The position numbers were made by a program, and so were the translations under genes. Source: Abelmoschus esculentus (lineage: Eukaryota; Streptophyta; Magnoliopsida; Malvales; Malvaceae). Taken from it: a stretch of 64,000 nucleotides of DNA. Position 1 is the stretch's first letter, and the number at the start of each line of letters is the position of its first letter. The stretch covers positions 15,838,001 to 15,902,000 of the forward strand of contig JAUCBN010000004.1 in assembly GCA_035048815.1 (NCBI GenBank), given 5' to 3'. Below the pieces are notes generated by a model. It ran no database searches, was not told where the DNA came from, and saw only the letters and a list, made by a program, of their open reading frames with translations. Below, in pieces: positions 1 to 12,990 of the stretch.

Positions 1-2367
1 TGATTTTCGTTCAAGGGTTTTATATGGCTGTTTCTGATGCCTAAATACATGAATATTGAAGTTTTTAGATGTAATTAAGATTACTTTTAAGTATCTAATC
101 CCGTACCTAATGTTTAGGTGGTGTTCAAAGAGGTTTTCGGTGAGTTTCGGTTTAGTTTTATGGTGTTTTTAGGGGCTGCCATGTATTGGTCCGACTTAAG
201 GGATGTTTGGATGTATTATAATGCACTAAATCCTCTGGTTTTGATTCTTGAATTAGGTCAAGAGGTAGAGGAACAAGTTTGAGGGAGATTGGAAAGCTGG
301 ATCGCATTTTCGGGTTACTTGTCGAGCAAGTTTCGATAAATCGTTGAGTGGATTATGAGGGCTGCCAATTTGGTATGGTTTTAAATGTGTTTTCAAATGT
401 TTAGGGTGTAGGGAAGGTGTGAAAAACCTCCCTATACTCGTAAGTAAATTTTAAGTATTGCTTTCTTCAAGGTTGTCATATTATGCCTTGTTTTTAATAT
501 GTGTTTTAGTCATGCTCATATTGGGTTGTGCATATGTGAATATGCATGTGATTTTACTGCTCATGGGATATTTTTACAAATGTTTTTATACACATATGAT
601 GCTCCCACGGTTTTTCTTTTGAAAACATGAAAAAGTGTTTTTTACCAGTTTATGCATTTGATGCATGTGTTAGTGAGATGTATGTGGTTAATTCACTATT
701 TTTGACTTAAAAATTGAGCATTGGTTTTTTTTTTAGTATTGATATTAAAGATGATAAAATGTGGATAAGTTGATCGATCAATAGGATGTGAGTGCATTAT
801 AATTAAAATGCGTACGTGTATTAAATGCCTTGGTGATGCATTAGAGTTAATACTTATATTGTTATATATGTGTTGTATTACATGTAAGTGTTGCTTATCC
901 CGGATACTAAGATGAGATTACATGATTGAAGTTAATCCATCATGGGTGTGATTAGGCGATTAACCTTCACACGTGGTATGAGTAGCATTTGGCTCTCATA
1001 CGTGGCATGTCGGCGATTTGGCCTCATGCCTGGCATGTTAATAATGTGTGTTCCGTTTATCCTAACGTTTAGTGGTAATCTAAATGGTTCACTAATACCA
1101 ATACAATGTTGTGAGCAAGTATAATTTCTTAATTGAATAGTGTTTTAATGTAGCATTGCCATGGGCATGTAAGTCTTGATGTATGCTTATTGAGCATGTG
1201 TTTTCAAAGTTATTTGAAAAAGGTTTTGTGGCTTATGCCATGGTATACTTGTTGATTTTCGTGATGTTTGCATTGATAGCCATGTGACTATTTCTTGAGT
1301 TGAGCATGACTTGTTTTTGTAAAACTTTGGTTTTTATGGGCTGCATTGCAAGGTGTTTTTAAATATGTTTTTATTCACTCTCTAAGCTTATGCTTACCCT
1401 CTTAATTACCTTGCAATGCAGAGTATTTAATGTGGAGGCAACAAAGAGAAGCAAGGATTCAGGTAACCGTCAAGTAAAAGCTCAAGTATGTCTTTATAAC
1501 ATTAGTAGTAGTGAGAGAACAATGATGATGGATTATCATATTAAGAATATTGTTAAATTGATAAGACTTGTAGTATTCGTATGCTTATACATGTTTGATG
1601 TTTATCTATGTTGATATTACCTTATGACTTTGACTTGAATTGCCCATTGATATTCCTTTAATCATAATATAGTTATTTTGAAGTTTGATTCTTGATACCA
1701 CTATGTGTGAATTTGAGTGTTGTTGATAATGAAACATGACTATTTATGAGTCGAATCTATGATGTTATTATTTAGGTGGGAATGCATCTAGAAATCATGT
1801 TGAGTATATTGAGGTGGTTCTTCCGTGTGTTTATAAAATTGGTTATGTTGAAGCATACTCTTAGAAGTTGAATATATTGTTGCTAACTAGGTTGAATTAC
1901 ATCTAGCTAATATGCCTTGATATGGGCTTAAAGTGTTTTTAGTTGAATTTGCATATTGAGAATGTCATGAAACCTTGGGAGGTTGGAAATAGTCCCTAAA
2001 CTTTGAGCATGCAATTAAATGATTTGTAGATATTATTTTAAGTTGAAAATTTACGTGTAAGCATGAAATATACTTAATTAAATATTTATAACCTTAATTT
2101 AACAATCAGGGCATAAATTTTGGAAATTACGATTAGGTCCCTAAAACTTGTTCGATTAAATTAAGACTCGTTTCTCTTTAGTTTCCGCTGCAATTGAACT
2201 CGGTCCTTACATGAACATGTAGGATCTAATTAAAGTATTTAGAAAAGATAAAAGGAAAATTTTAATTTTTAGGGTTGTTTATCGGGGCGAGTCTTTGGAT
2301 TAGACTCGGTATTCCCCGTGTAGCTCGTTCGAGTCAGGTGGCGTCTAGACCAGGTCGAGGGGTTACA
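1..2367 (+). repeat. Left LTR of E1 (3' part)
   Basis: Bases 1-2367 align with about 21845-24210 of the right LTR and end in GGTTACA directly before the primer site. There is no coding content; short ORFs at 942-1124 and 1390-1614 recur in the other LTR only as repeat sequence. Around 971-1037 there are repeated ACGTGGYATG words resembling a G-box core. Confidence 0.85.
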
Positions 2368-2372
2368 TTTGG

Positions 2373-2384
2373 TTGTATCAGAGC
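2373..2384 (+). other. Primer binding site of E1 (initiator tRNA-Met)
   Basis: TTGTATCAGAGC matches the usual TGGTATCAGAGC with one mismatch and lies five bases after the LTR end. It is the start site for minus-strand DNA synthesis. Confidence 0.8.
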
Positions 2385-4735
2385 TTAAGTTTACAAAACC
2401 TTTTGGGATGATTTGTCTTCTTGGTATGTTGTAATGTTAATTTATGCTTAAATATTTCTTATGCACGGTGATTGTTTAAAAAATTCTATGTTATTGTATG
2501 AGATACACGGTGTTTGCTATATATGATTGATTTGTGTTGCATCATAGTAGGTTAGGTCCTTGTTTGACAAGCACGGTGTGTGCAAGTATGATTAAATTTT
2601 AATGTGCTTGGATTTGCTACATATGTAGTTGTTGATAAAGCATGATATGTTAGGATGTTTGCAAGCATGATTAATTTTTAATGTGTTTAGATGTTGCTAT
2701 ATGAATTCTTGTTTGTAAGCATTACAGAATCTTGTTGCATCGTTATGACATTAGTTATTGGAGATGTTTTGACCATGTTTTAATATTGTCTTACATATGA
2801 TTTTTTTGCATGAGAAAGGAAATGTGCTTAGTTTAAATGTTGCGTTGTTGTTAGTTAATTTTTAAAATAATTTATAAGTTGAACATGTCATGAAATTTAT
2901 GGTTTTTGATATGTCCTGTAGTATAGGAAACTAGTTTGAATTTGCATTGGTTAATGCATGAGACTTTGAGGTGATTTTATATGATGCTTAATGCATGTTG
3001 TGGAAAATACATTTGTTATATGGTTATATGTTCTTGATACTAATTATAGTTGATGGTTGAGTATATATTGTTGGGGTTTATTTTGGGGTACCCATTGCTC
3101 TAACTACTACAAGGAAATTGTTTTATGTTGTACTTGAGCTACTTGGAACTTGCTTCCCGCGGGCCTCAAAAATTTTGCAAAATGTTTTTTTTTCGTGTTA
3201 AAATTATCTTTTCTAAATTTTTTTATGCTTGATATGGGACCAAAAAGAAAGCAAAAACTTGGTAATAGAGGAGTTGCGGAGATCAGAAAGAGTAAACAGA
3301 TTTGTGTTGTGGTGTTGTGATATTCGATTTTGTGTTGACTGGGTCCTCGATTGTGTTTGAGTGTAAAGTGGTTTTGAATCAGTTTAGTCTGAGAATCTAT
3401 TGTGCTAGTGAGTAGTAAGAGACTACATCACTGGAGTGCCTTTGGGAGTTTCAAAGTGCTTTGTGTGCAAGGTGAATTGAACATGTTAGAAACGTTCGGA
3501 ATATGGTGTGGTTGTGTACTCTTGAGTGCTAAGTTTCTATGCTTTGGAACGTTGAATAGGTAGAAAGTTTAATTTTCGGAGTTGAGGATGATGTTTGTGA
3601 GTATGGACAACAATCATGCATAGTATAAGAGCACTTATATTCATATACATTAGACATCTTAGGACATGCATGCATTCTTGATCATGACATTAGATTGCAT
3701 TTGCATGCAGTTGCATAGGCATCTAGGGTGACATACATGAGTCATGCATACATTGTCTGTATTTGCAAATGTTTCCCTTTTGAAAACGAAAGTTGTGTTG
3801 AGGTTGATTCTTTAGGGAAAAGTTATAGGTTTATAAAGGTGCTTGAAAGATACTCTTGCTGGTTTTGAGCCTATTATCTAGTAGGTCGAGTTATTGTTCT
3901 AGTTGGAAAGTAATCTTAGATAAGGATTGGTTAGTTGGGCTTGGAGTTGTGGATGGTTGAACATAGATTGAGTGCCTTGAGAGTAATTTTGGTTGAAGTT
4001 GGTTGTTAGTAAAGAGGAAAGCTGATTTTTGTGAGGTTTCTTTGACGAAAGTTAGGTTGTGTAAGAGGTGTCGTGTTATCTTTATGTTTGATGGAAGTAC
4101 TACTAGGTATCTTTTGTTTGGTATGGTTTAGAAAGTGGTTAGTTTAAGGGTGTAACCGATCTAGAGTTTATATTCGAAAGCACCGGTTGGGTTTTTGGAA
4201 AGGAAAGGCAAATATTTCAAAAAAAAAAGAGTTGAGGCGTTGCGAGGATTTATGTTTGTCGAATTTTTCATTTACACTTGGGCTTTCTTGTTTATTTGTT
4301 GCTTAACACTAAGGAGGATGTTAAGGTGAGTGGACGGAAGGGTGACATTATGTTTGGAAAGGTTAAAGAGGCATAAGTTTGGGCTTTGAAAAATCTAAGT
4401 GAGATAAGAGTTGGTTGATCACAATATCGGGTTGTATGATGGATCCGTCAGTGAGTGGTTATTCGGAAGACTTGCGTGTTTTATCATTATGAGATGTAGT
4501 GAAGTAGTTTAAAAGTGTTGTGAAGTTAAGAGCAATGTTGGCTTGGTTAAGTTTATCGAAGAGTGTTGGTCCAATGAAAGAGTTGTGGGTGAGACTTTTC
4601 TGTGTTGATATGTTCCAAGGTAAGTTGCTAGCGGATGTTGGGTGGAGTCGCGTATACGGGGCACAGTTGAAGTTGTGTTGAGTGATTTTAGTTGTAATGT
4701 TGGTTGTCGTTTATGTTTATGAGGCACGTAGATGT
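2385..4735 (+). other. E1 internal region, 5' part, non-coding with a gag-start remnant
   Basis: This G+T-rich stretch has no reading frame of useful length. At 3234-3320 a 28-codon frame starting MGPKRKQ sits at the distance from the primer site where E5 starts its gag (MPPRRETR). The upstream stretch at 3135-3180 (pattern ctacttggaacttgc) also resembles the E5 leader. This suggests descent from a coding Gypsy element of the same group. The rest of the block shows no recognised domain. Confidence 0.5.
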
Positions 4736-6470
4736 TGATAACTCCGCAAAAAGGCTATACTTTAGGCCTTTTTACTTAAGTTATTGAGTGCCCTTAGGCT
4801 CATATAGGATCATTTAGTTGCATTTAGGTTCATAACATTGCATATAGTCTTTTAGTTATGCCATGGCATTTTTATGTGGTAATAGGTGCTATTTCACGAG
4901 AAAGGTAGTTCTTTTCTGTGATGATGTGCAGGTGAAGCAAAAACGGAAGTTGAGGCAATTTGTCATGGCATTTGCAGAAGGTTAGCAAAAGGAAATGCCA
5001 TGGCAAAGCTAGAGAACTCCTGGGCTGAGCTAGACGACAAAGAGATATTTTGATAAGAGTGCCAGCTGGTGCTACCACAGCCGTTCGGGACCACTACAGC
5101 TGACTATGGCCACCTCATTAGGGGACCACTGCAACATTGCCTGTATGCGAGCCACCTCAGTAGGGGACCACTGTCACCTCTGCCAGTCCTGCAGAAATGC
5201 CAAGACAAAATGAGGGCAGAAATGGACTTTTACACATCTTTTAGGGTTTTTCACCCTCTTTAAAAGACATGGTGACCTACACAAAGAAAGAGGAGGCCTT
5301 TTTAGAGGAACAACACAGAAAAAGGAGACCTTTGCGGTGGTCTTTGCGGCGGCGGAAAGCTTCCACCTTTCTCCTCCAAACTCCGGCCAAGGGGACCTCC
5401 ATTGATAGAGCTCGAAGGGAGTGGTTTGCTAGGCACCCGAGAGGGCCTAGCACACCAAGGCGTCCATGGTGGTTGAAGAGCCGGCGGCGGTGCACACCGA
5501 GGGTGTCTTCTAGTCCTCCTTCCTTGCTTTATTTTTTTTTATATTTTTATGAGGATGAATGTTAGATGTTTAAGATTAATGTGGATGATTACTCTTAAAA
5601 TTTAGCTCCACCATGTAACTTTGTTTCGGTGGTAGCTTTTATGGATGATTAACTTTTGTTTCTATTTAATATATTACCTACTAAGTGTTTGTATATTTGC
5701 TTTGCTCATTGTTGTTGAGCAATAGGTTCTAAACTGCAAATAGGGCCTAGTTGGATCCTAGAGCACTCGAGAGAGGCGTAGGTGAAGGCTTCAATGACTA
5801 AAAGGAGTATGCTTTACCGATAGACTAAGGTGTCATTCGTGTGACAGACGAAAATACCATGGCATTTTAGAATATCAGGTTCCTATGACTCGAGAGAGCG
5901 GGAACACTTTAGAAACCTCTATCGAGTAGGTATACACCGTAGTAGCTTTATGTTAGGTAGGGGTAAGGGGTAGGAAACCATAGAAGCCACCATCGGTCAT
6001 TCCCGAGAGATTTCATCAATAGAGGAGAAGTTCAATATATTGTTTAACGTGTTCCTGCATTCTGTTTTTGCCTCCGCATTTACAACTTACTTACTTTACT
6101 TTGCTTGTTATCCTGCAATCACTCTGCTTTACACTCACACACCACCCCCATACATTCACCTTGCCATCATTATCCATCCCATTTTGCCTTGGCATATTTT
6201 AGTTGCTTGCATTCTAGAATTGCCATAGCATTTCCATTTTACACCTGCACCGTACATAACCATGTTCCCTTGTTTATATTTTTATCTTTGTTTTCTCTTT
6301 CGTTTTTGTGACAACCCTTTTTGTCTTGGAAAATTTGACTACATGCTTTACCGCAGATCCTCGTGGGAACGATACTCACTCACCCTATTATTACTTGTAT
6401 GACTGTGTATACTTGCACATATACGTGTGTTTACATACATCAATTATAAGCACTACACAGAAACACACCA
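4736..6470 (+). repeat. Left LTR of E2
   Basis: 1735 bp, pairing with 18011-19865. It lacks a stretch of about 120 bp present in the right LTR at roughly 18987-19108. It carries several copies of the palindrome TGCCNNGGCA (4859, 4996, 6185) and near copies (4961, 5855, 6221). ORFs such as 5269-5565 are not kept in frame in the other LTR and are not treated as genes. Confidence 0.9.
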
Positions 6471-6476
6471 AGTTTT

Positions 6477-6494
6477 TGGCGCCGTTGCCGGGGA
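6477..6494 (+). other. Primer binding site of E2 (tRNA-Asp)
   Basis: TGGCGCCGTTGCCGGGGA is complementary to the 3' end of plant tRNA-Asp, the primer used by Athila-type elements. It begins seven bases after the LTR end. Confidence 0.9.
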
Positions 6495-6515
6495 TCTATC
6501 TATTTAGAGTAAAGT

Positions 6516-8272
6516 TTGTCATTTTTGTTTTGGCATTTTCATTTTGCTTTGTTTATTTTTGTTAGTTCAGTTTTACTTGTTTTATTTGTTTTTCTTTTCA
6601 GTGCATGTCTAGATGGACCTCTCTATCCTATAGTGCCTGAAATTGAGCGTTTGTTTCGTCAAAGAATGCGTAATCAGCGTAGAGACATGGACCCACCACC
6701 AGTTCAAGACCCAGTATTTCAAAATGCTAGGGCAAATCAGCATGCTGCTGCACCTCGACCGAGAGCTATTAGGGATCATTCAAATCCTATCTTGGATGAT
6801 CTTAATCCTGGCATCGTGGCACCAGAAATTATAGCTACACATTTCGAACTTAAGTCAGTTATGTTCAATATGCTTAACTCGATTGGGCAATTTGGAGGAA
6901 TGGCGCATGAAGATGCAAGGCAACATATCAGGGCATTTTTAGAAGTTTGTGACTCATTCCGTCAACAAGGAGTTCATGAGGATGTGTTGAAGCTCAAGTT
7001 ATTTCCTTATTCTCTATGTGGTCGAGCAAGGGGATGGTTGAGTGGAGTACCATCCGGATCGATGGAGTCATGGGTTGATCTATGCAAGAGCTTTTTGCTA
7101 CGGTATAATCCTCCGAATCTCAATACTCAACTTAGAAATGACATTGCTTCTTTTCGACAAGGTGACGACGAGTCAATGTGTGAATATTGGGATCGATACA
7201 AGGGACTGCTTCGCAAGTGTACAAATCATGGATTTCAAGATTGGACTCAAGTTATGATGTTTTACAACGGAGTCAATGCACCAACGAGGAAGATGTTAGA
7301 TGCCTCGGCAAATGGAACTTTTCTAGACAAATCACCCGAGGAGGCATTTGACATTCTTGATAGAATTGCCAACAATGACTATCAATTTCCTTCTACAAGA
7401 CTTGGAACCGGGAGAAAGGCACAAGGGACACTTGATCTTGATGTGAAAGAATCACTATCCGCCCAACTCTCAGCTATCACCAACATGTTGAAAAGCATTC
7501 AACGGTCCAATGAAGTAAAGGAAGTGAAGATGGTCAGTTCAGCATGTCTATTATGTCATGGCAATCATCACGAGAGTGAGTGCCCAGGAAGCCATGAGAC
7601 AGCCAACTATGTGAGCAATTTCAACCGAAGCAACAACAATCCCTATTCGAACACCTACAATCTAGGATGAAGACAGCATCCAAATTTTTCATGGGGAAAC
7701 CAAGGACCCAACAATCCTAATCCCCCAGCGCGGAACCAAATTCAGCATGAGCCCCAGAATTTTCAATCAAATATGCCCTGGCATAATCAAAGCAAGACTG
7801 TTGCATCATCATCTAATACCAGTTCTTTGGAGGCAACTATGCAAGATTTTATTCTAAGTACCAAGACGATGCTTCAAGAGCATACAACTGCCATCAAGAA
7901 CCAAGGAACTCTATTGCAAAGCCACAGTGCTTCATTGCGAAATCTGGAAAGTCAGGTTGGCCAAATTGCCACGGCATTACAAGAGCGTCAGCCTGGACGT
8001 CTGCCGAGTGATACTAAAGTCACTAAGACGCATGGTAAAGAGCACTGTAGCACGATCACACTAAGAAGTGGTACTCAACTTAATCAGCAAGATAAGTTTG
8101 AGGGGAAGAAGTCTGAAGATTCCCTACCCAAACCTGTGCAAGAAGAAATGCCTGAGCAAATTCTCGAGGAAAAGGACCAGGAGGAAGGTTTGACAAAGGA
8201 ACCTGCCGATGGAGAAAGCCAAAATGCCACGGCAAAAATAGTTCCTACACCACCTATGGAAGATGTTAGACC
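6516..8272 (+). pseudogene. gag: E2 gag, broken by a stop codon and by Copia insertion
   Basis: One frame runs from 6516 to a TGA at 7668-7670 and then on to the C1 insertion at 8272. The capsid (retrotransposon gag) domain spans about residues 90-260, with blocks such as FPYSLCGRARGWL and CEYWDRYKGLLRKC. A zinc knuckle of form CX2CX3HX4C (CLLCHGNHHESEC) follows near residue 345. The stop replaces the tryptophan found at this place in related proteins (TGG to TGA). The second part (7773-8272) is a polar, glutamine-rich spacer containing HGKEHCSTITLRSG, an Athila hallmark. The true start is unclear; the hydrophobic first 30 residues are probably leader read in frame. The frame resumes after C1 at 15889. 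Confidence 0.85.
8268..8272. other. Target site duplication of C1, left copy (AGACC)
   Basis: AGACC directly precedes the C1 LTR and is repeated exactly at 15889-15893, directly after the other LTR. Confidence 0.95.
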
Positions 8273-9802
8273 TGTTGGGACCACCGGCACACCCCATGGC
8301 GCAGCGGAACAAAATTACGACGGTCTTTCCAGTGATCCATGTACGTTTAATCCGAAATCGGGAGGAAGAGAAGTGATGACTTACATTGGGTTCCTTGATA
8401 AGCAGCAAAAACAACAACTGGATTTGCTACAATCACGATCGTTCGACAATTCGAATCTTTAGCCTCCACGAATATCGTCTCGGCCTATACTCAGTTCACA
8501 CGGTTAAGAGAGCAAAATCTCGAAAAACAGTTTTTCGTGATTCTAGGGTTTTTGAGAATTCTGAATTCTATCTCTTGGCTGCTAGACCAATTGATCCTTT
8601 ATATAGGTGTAACCCTAGGTATAAGAGTTTGATTCTGAAGTGGTTTATAGGAAATAATTACTTTAATTATTTCCTTAAATTTCAGAATCTATGTTTAATT
8701 CGAATTTAAAGAGTTTGATTCTGAATTGGTTTATAGGAAATAATTTCTTTAATTATTTCCTTAAATTTCAGAATCTATATTTAATTCGAATTTAAAAGGG
8801 ATATAATTACTTTAATTATATCCTTTATTTAAAATTTGGGATTAAATATAATCTACTTATACTTATATATATTTTTGCTCCGTTTCAACCATTGGGTGTG
8901 ACCCTGTAGGCTCATTGTAACGTTAGTAATAATATTAGAACAATTCTAATATTAAAAACAATGAGTGACATCTAGTAATATATCATTGTCATCTAAGTTA
9001 CAAGTGATCATGATTCGATGTATCATGTCCATGACCAACTCTTTTAATATATTATATCCTTTTGTCCTTTTATATCTTTAATAGGCACAAGTCTTGGAAT
9101 AGTCACACTTGTATAGCCTATTTTTATGTTTCTTGATATCTAGAGTGGACTATTTTTAATGAATAATTTGTGATATCTCATATCAACGTATTCAAGCATG
9201 GCCATGCATTTCTAGTCTCACTCAATCAAGTGGCCTTTGATATATTTTCCTATTATGTAGGAAGGACAAATCCTATCTTGATCATTCACATCTCACTACA
9301 TACATTGTAATATGTCCAATGTCAGTTTTTATAGTGTAACTAATTACGAGACACGTTTAACTGCATCAAGACATAAAATAACATATGTTGAGATAGTAAT
9401 AATCTCAAGTCTAAGGATTATACATATAGTTGTCACTATGAGCAATATCGTGACCATAACATAATAATCCAAGATATATGCTCATAGTGGGTCAATCCAA
9501 TATATTATTCTCGACTAATATATTCATGTATTAATTCTGACATCTCTATGTCAATGATAACTCATTGTCATCAATTAATCACATGTTAGTCTTAAGCGTA
9601 TTATTATTGTCCATACCCATAATAATACTTGACTAAGGATCTTTTAATAATAATACATATATTATTATATGGACCTTATTGTTTCTCAGTTTATGACATA
9701 TATATCTGAAAACAACAATGACAATGCCTTTATTCTATAAAATTGGTAAATAAAAGTATCCATATAATCATCATATGATTGGTCTTTGGGCATAAACTAA
9801 CA
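8273..9802 (-). repeat. 3' LTR of C1
   Basis: 1530 bp, the same length as the other LTR. It contains two tandem 86-bp units starting at 8624 and 8710. Confidence 0.92.
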
Positions 9803-9813
9803 ATCTCCCACTA
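9803..9813 (-). other. Polypurine tract of C1
   Basis: On the minus strand AGTGGGAGAT directly precedes the 3' LTR, as expected for the plus-strand primer. Confidence 0.75.
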
Positions 9814-9814
9814 G

Positions 9815-10375
9815 CACTAAGACCAATCACTCACATATCTAATACCGAGTAACTCAGTGTGACGATCATGCTTCTGTTGCGTGGGAGGCTTCGTCAAGGG
9901 ATCAGCAATGTTAAGCATCAGTATAACCTTTTATACTTAGCTCTTCTTTGCCTTCATAGACAAGAAATGTATCATTAGTTCTTCTCAAGTACTTAAGGAT
10001 GTTTTTGACTGCTACCTAGTGACTTTCACCAGGGTTTACCTAATATCGACTTGTCATGCTTAAGGCATACGATACATCTGGTCGAGTACATATCATGGTA
10101 TACATGATAGAACCAATAGCCAAAGCATGTGGAATCTTACTCATTCGTTCTCTTTCTTGTGGAGTTGAAGGATACATTTCCTTCGAAAGAGATATACCAT
10201 GTCTCATAGGTAAGAATCCTTTCTTGGATTCTTCCATACTGAATCTTTTCAGATCTTTGTCTATATATGTACTTTGACTCAGACCTAGAAGTCGTCTAGA
10301 TCTATCCCTATAGATCTTAACCCCTAAGATATATGCTGCCTCACCCAAATCTTTCATAGAAAAATAACTATTTAA
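9815..10375 (-). pseudogene. pol: C1 end of reverse transcriptase and deleted RNase H
   Basis: Minus-strand frame 10040-10357 carries the C-terminal part of the Copia polymerase (MKDLGEAAYILGVKIYRD, then TRPDVSYALSMTSRY). It is out of frame with the upstream part at about 10375 and ends in a stop. Below 10040 recognisable pieces continue in broken frames (HWVAVKNILKYLRR, GYTDA, DPLTKP). Most of the RNase H core between GYTDA and the terminal DPLTKP-like piece is missing, so RNase H is deleted. Confidence 0.8.
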
Positions 10376-11593
10376 CTAAGTCTTAACCGACTGTAAGGTA
10401 GCTATGTCATTTCCTATGATAAGTATGTCATCTACATACAAGATTAGGAAAGAAACAATGCTTCCACTAGTCTTCTTGTAAACACAAGGCTCATCTTCGT
10501 TCTTGATAAAACCAAACTCTTTGATCGCATCATTGAGACGAAGATTCCAGCTTCGAGAAACTTGCTTTAGTCCATAAATGGACCTTTGTAGCTTATAAAC
10601 CTTTCCAGCATTTGTTGGAGCGACAAAACCTTCTGGTTGTGTCATATACACATCCTCTTCAAGTTTTCCATTAAGGAAAGCAGTTTTGACGTCCATTTGC
10701 CAAATTTCATAATCATGGAATGCAGCTATAGCAAGCAAGATCCGGATGGATTTAAACATAGCTACAGGGGAGAAAGTTTCGTCATAGTCAATACCATGAA
10801 CTTGTCGAAAACCTTTAGCGACTAGTCGCCCCTTGTATGTTTGTATGTTTACATCCATGTCGGTTTTCTTCTTGAAAACCCATTTACACCCTATAGGTTT
10901 TACCTCTTCAGGTGATTCAACCAAAGTCCATACTTGGTTGACTGACATGGATTTCATCTCAGATTTCATGGCCTCAAGCCATTTCTCAGAATCTGGGCTC
11001 GATACTGCCTCTTGATAAGTTCTTGGCTCATCTTGATCCATAATGACAACATCTCCATGCGTGGTAATGAGAAATCCATATCTCTCAGGTGCATGGTGTT
11101 CTCTTGTGGACCTGCGCAGTGGTTGTGTTTCTAAATCTGTTGACTGTTCCTTAACAATTTTTGGAACATGTTCAATCTCAGGTTCAGTGATTTGTTGTTC
11201 TTGAACTTCTCCAAGTTCAATGTCTCTATCCTTTCCTTTCTTATTGAGAAATTCTCTTTCGAGAAAAACTCCTATTCGAGCAACAAACACTTTGTTCTCT
11301 TTAGGGTTAAAGAAATAATATCCCTTAGTTTCTTTGGGATATCCAACAAAGTTACACTTATGAGATTTGGGTTCGAGCTTTGTAGACATCTGATTTTTGA
11401 CATATGCTTCGCAACCCCAAATCTTCATAAAAGACATACTAGGACGTTTTCCAATCCATATCTCATATGGTGTCTTTTGAACAGATTTAGACGGTACACG
11501 ATTTAAAGTGAAATCGGCTGTTTCTAGTGCATGTCCCCAAAAAGAAGTCGAAAGATCACTATGACTCATCATTGATCGAACCATGTCTAACAA
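10376..11593 (-). pseudogene. pol: C1 integrase C-terminal part and reverse transcriptase
   Basis: A 405-codon open frame. Residues 1-60 are the end of the integrase core and the following conserved region (ETADFTLNRVPSKSVQKTPY). Residues about 200-400 are the Copia reverse transcriptase, with WVFKKK, GRLVAKGF, DYDETFSPV, MDVKTAFLNG, the RSIYGLKQ block and the catalytic LYVDD motif near residue 388. Upstream, a CAA-to-TAA type stop separates it from the integrase catalytic aspartates. The frame is lost at its end by a shift. Confidence 0.9.
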
Positions 11594-11974
11594 AGTTCGA
11601 TTTCTCCTCTCAGAAACTCCATTCCATTATGGTGTACCTGGTGGAGTAAGTTGTGAGACAATCCCACATTCTTTAAGGAGTTCATCAAATTCTATGCTTA
11701 AGTATTCTCCACCTTGATCTGATCGAAGTGCTTTAATACTCTTGCCTAGTTGATTTTGTACTTCATTCTTGAATTCTTTAAACTTTTCGATAGCCTCAGA
11801 TTTATGGCGCATGAGATAAACGTAACCATATCGACTGAAGTCATCAGTGAAAGTGATGAAGTACTGAAATCCACCTTTAGCTTGTGTGTTCATTGGTCCA
11901 CATACATCACTATGTATTAATCCCAATAAATCACTTGCTCGCTCACTTTTACCACTAAAAGGAGCTTTAGTCAT
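11594..11974 (-). pseudogene. pol: C1 integrase core, first two catalytic aspartates
   Basis: Minus-strand frame with IHSDVCGPM and LRSDQGGEY, carrying the first and second acidic residues of the DDE integrase core. The third acid (WNGVSERRN) lies past the stop near 11625, before the next open frame. Confidence 0.88.
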
Positions 11975-12007
11975 TTTTCCTAATAAACAAGATTCAAATA
12001 CATCCAG

Positions 12008-12670
12008 TTATTCGAAAACAAATGAATCTAAGAATCCATCTTTATGGAGTTTTGATATGCGTTTCTCACTTATATGGCATAAATGACAATGCCAGAGATA
12101 AGTTTGATTTGAGTCATTTGTTTTTGATCTTTTGGTATTTATGTTATAAATGGCATTTTCTAGATTTAAAATATATAAGCCATTAACCAATTGTGCCGAA
12201 CCATAAAAAAAAACATTATCGAGATAAAAAGAACAACAATTATTCTTAATAATAATCTCAAAGCCAATCTTGTCCAAACAAGAAATAGAAATAATGTTTT
12301 TAGTCAAACTAGGCACAAAATAACAATCTTCTAAATGTAAATCAAGTCCACTAGGTAAAGATAAAACGTATGTTCCTATAGCTAATGCAGCAACTCTTGC
12401 TCCATTTCCCACTCGTAGGTCTACGCCTCCCTTAGCTAGATTCCTTCTCTTTTACAGTCTCTGTACAGAAGTACAGATGTGAGAACCACAACCGGTATCT
12501 AATACCCAAGAAGAAAATGTTGACAGATTCACATTGATAACATAAATACCTGAAGCAGATGCACCATCTGCTTCTGCCTTCTTGACCTCTTCAAGGTAAA
12601 TGGGGCAATTTCTTTTCCAATGTCCGGTGTTATTGCAGTGGGAACATTTTCCTTCCTTGCTAACTCCCCC
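12008..12670 (-). pseudogene. pol: C1 gag zinc knuckle, protease and integrase zinc domain
   Basis: Read from 12670 downwards: a CX2CX4HX4C knuckle (CSHCNNTGHWKRNC), then the aspartic protease active site WVLDTGCGSH (DTG), a stop near 12455, the frame 12412-12008 with VGNGARVAALAIGTY, and the start of the integrase HHCC domain (LWHCHLCHISEKRISKLHK). Just after the frame the paired cysteines read FESC, so one zinc-binding cysteine looks lost. A stop follows VFE at about 12008. Confidence 0.82.
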
Positions 12671-12678
12671 TTTGGGTT

Positions 12679-12990
12679 TCAGTGCATCATGTCCTCATGT
12701 TGCTTTTGAAGATCAGGAGTCATGGTAGCAAGCATAAGACATCCGACATCTAACATGTCATCCATATGTTTCTTAAACTTGTCTTTGTCAGCTCTAGAAG
12801 CATTAGTTGCCGGTTCATCTAGAACAGGTTCTTCAATGACATATTCCTTTCTTTCCTGTTTGAGAACAATTCTCAAATTCCGGAACCTATCAAGGAAGTT
12901 TACGCCATTGAGTTTCTCCTTCTCAAGGAGTGATCGCAGTGATATAGTGTTGTTTGCCAACAATAGAAATATATAAAGTAATTTTACCAA
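12679..12990 (-). pseudogene. gag: C1 gag N-terminal remnant
   Basis: About 100 codons with the usual Copia gag opening (SLRSLLEKEKLNGVNFLDR, then GCLMLATMTPDLQKQ). The frame stops directly before the sequence that leads into the zinc knuckle, so most of the capsid body (probably a few hundred residues) is deleted. Residues preceding NNTISL are probably decayed leader. Confidence 0.82.

Noticed and set aside
5269..5565. 98-codon ORF in the E2 left LTR (and an antisense one at 5277-5495)
   Set aside because: The other LTR copy (18543-18841) does not keep the frame; it is repeat sequence open by chance.
6040..6565. Overlapping short ORFs at the end of the E2 LTR
   Set aside because: They lie in the LTR and cross the primer site; no domain, and only repeat identity with 19435-19885.
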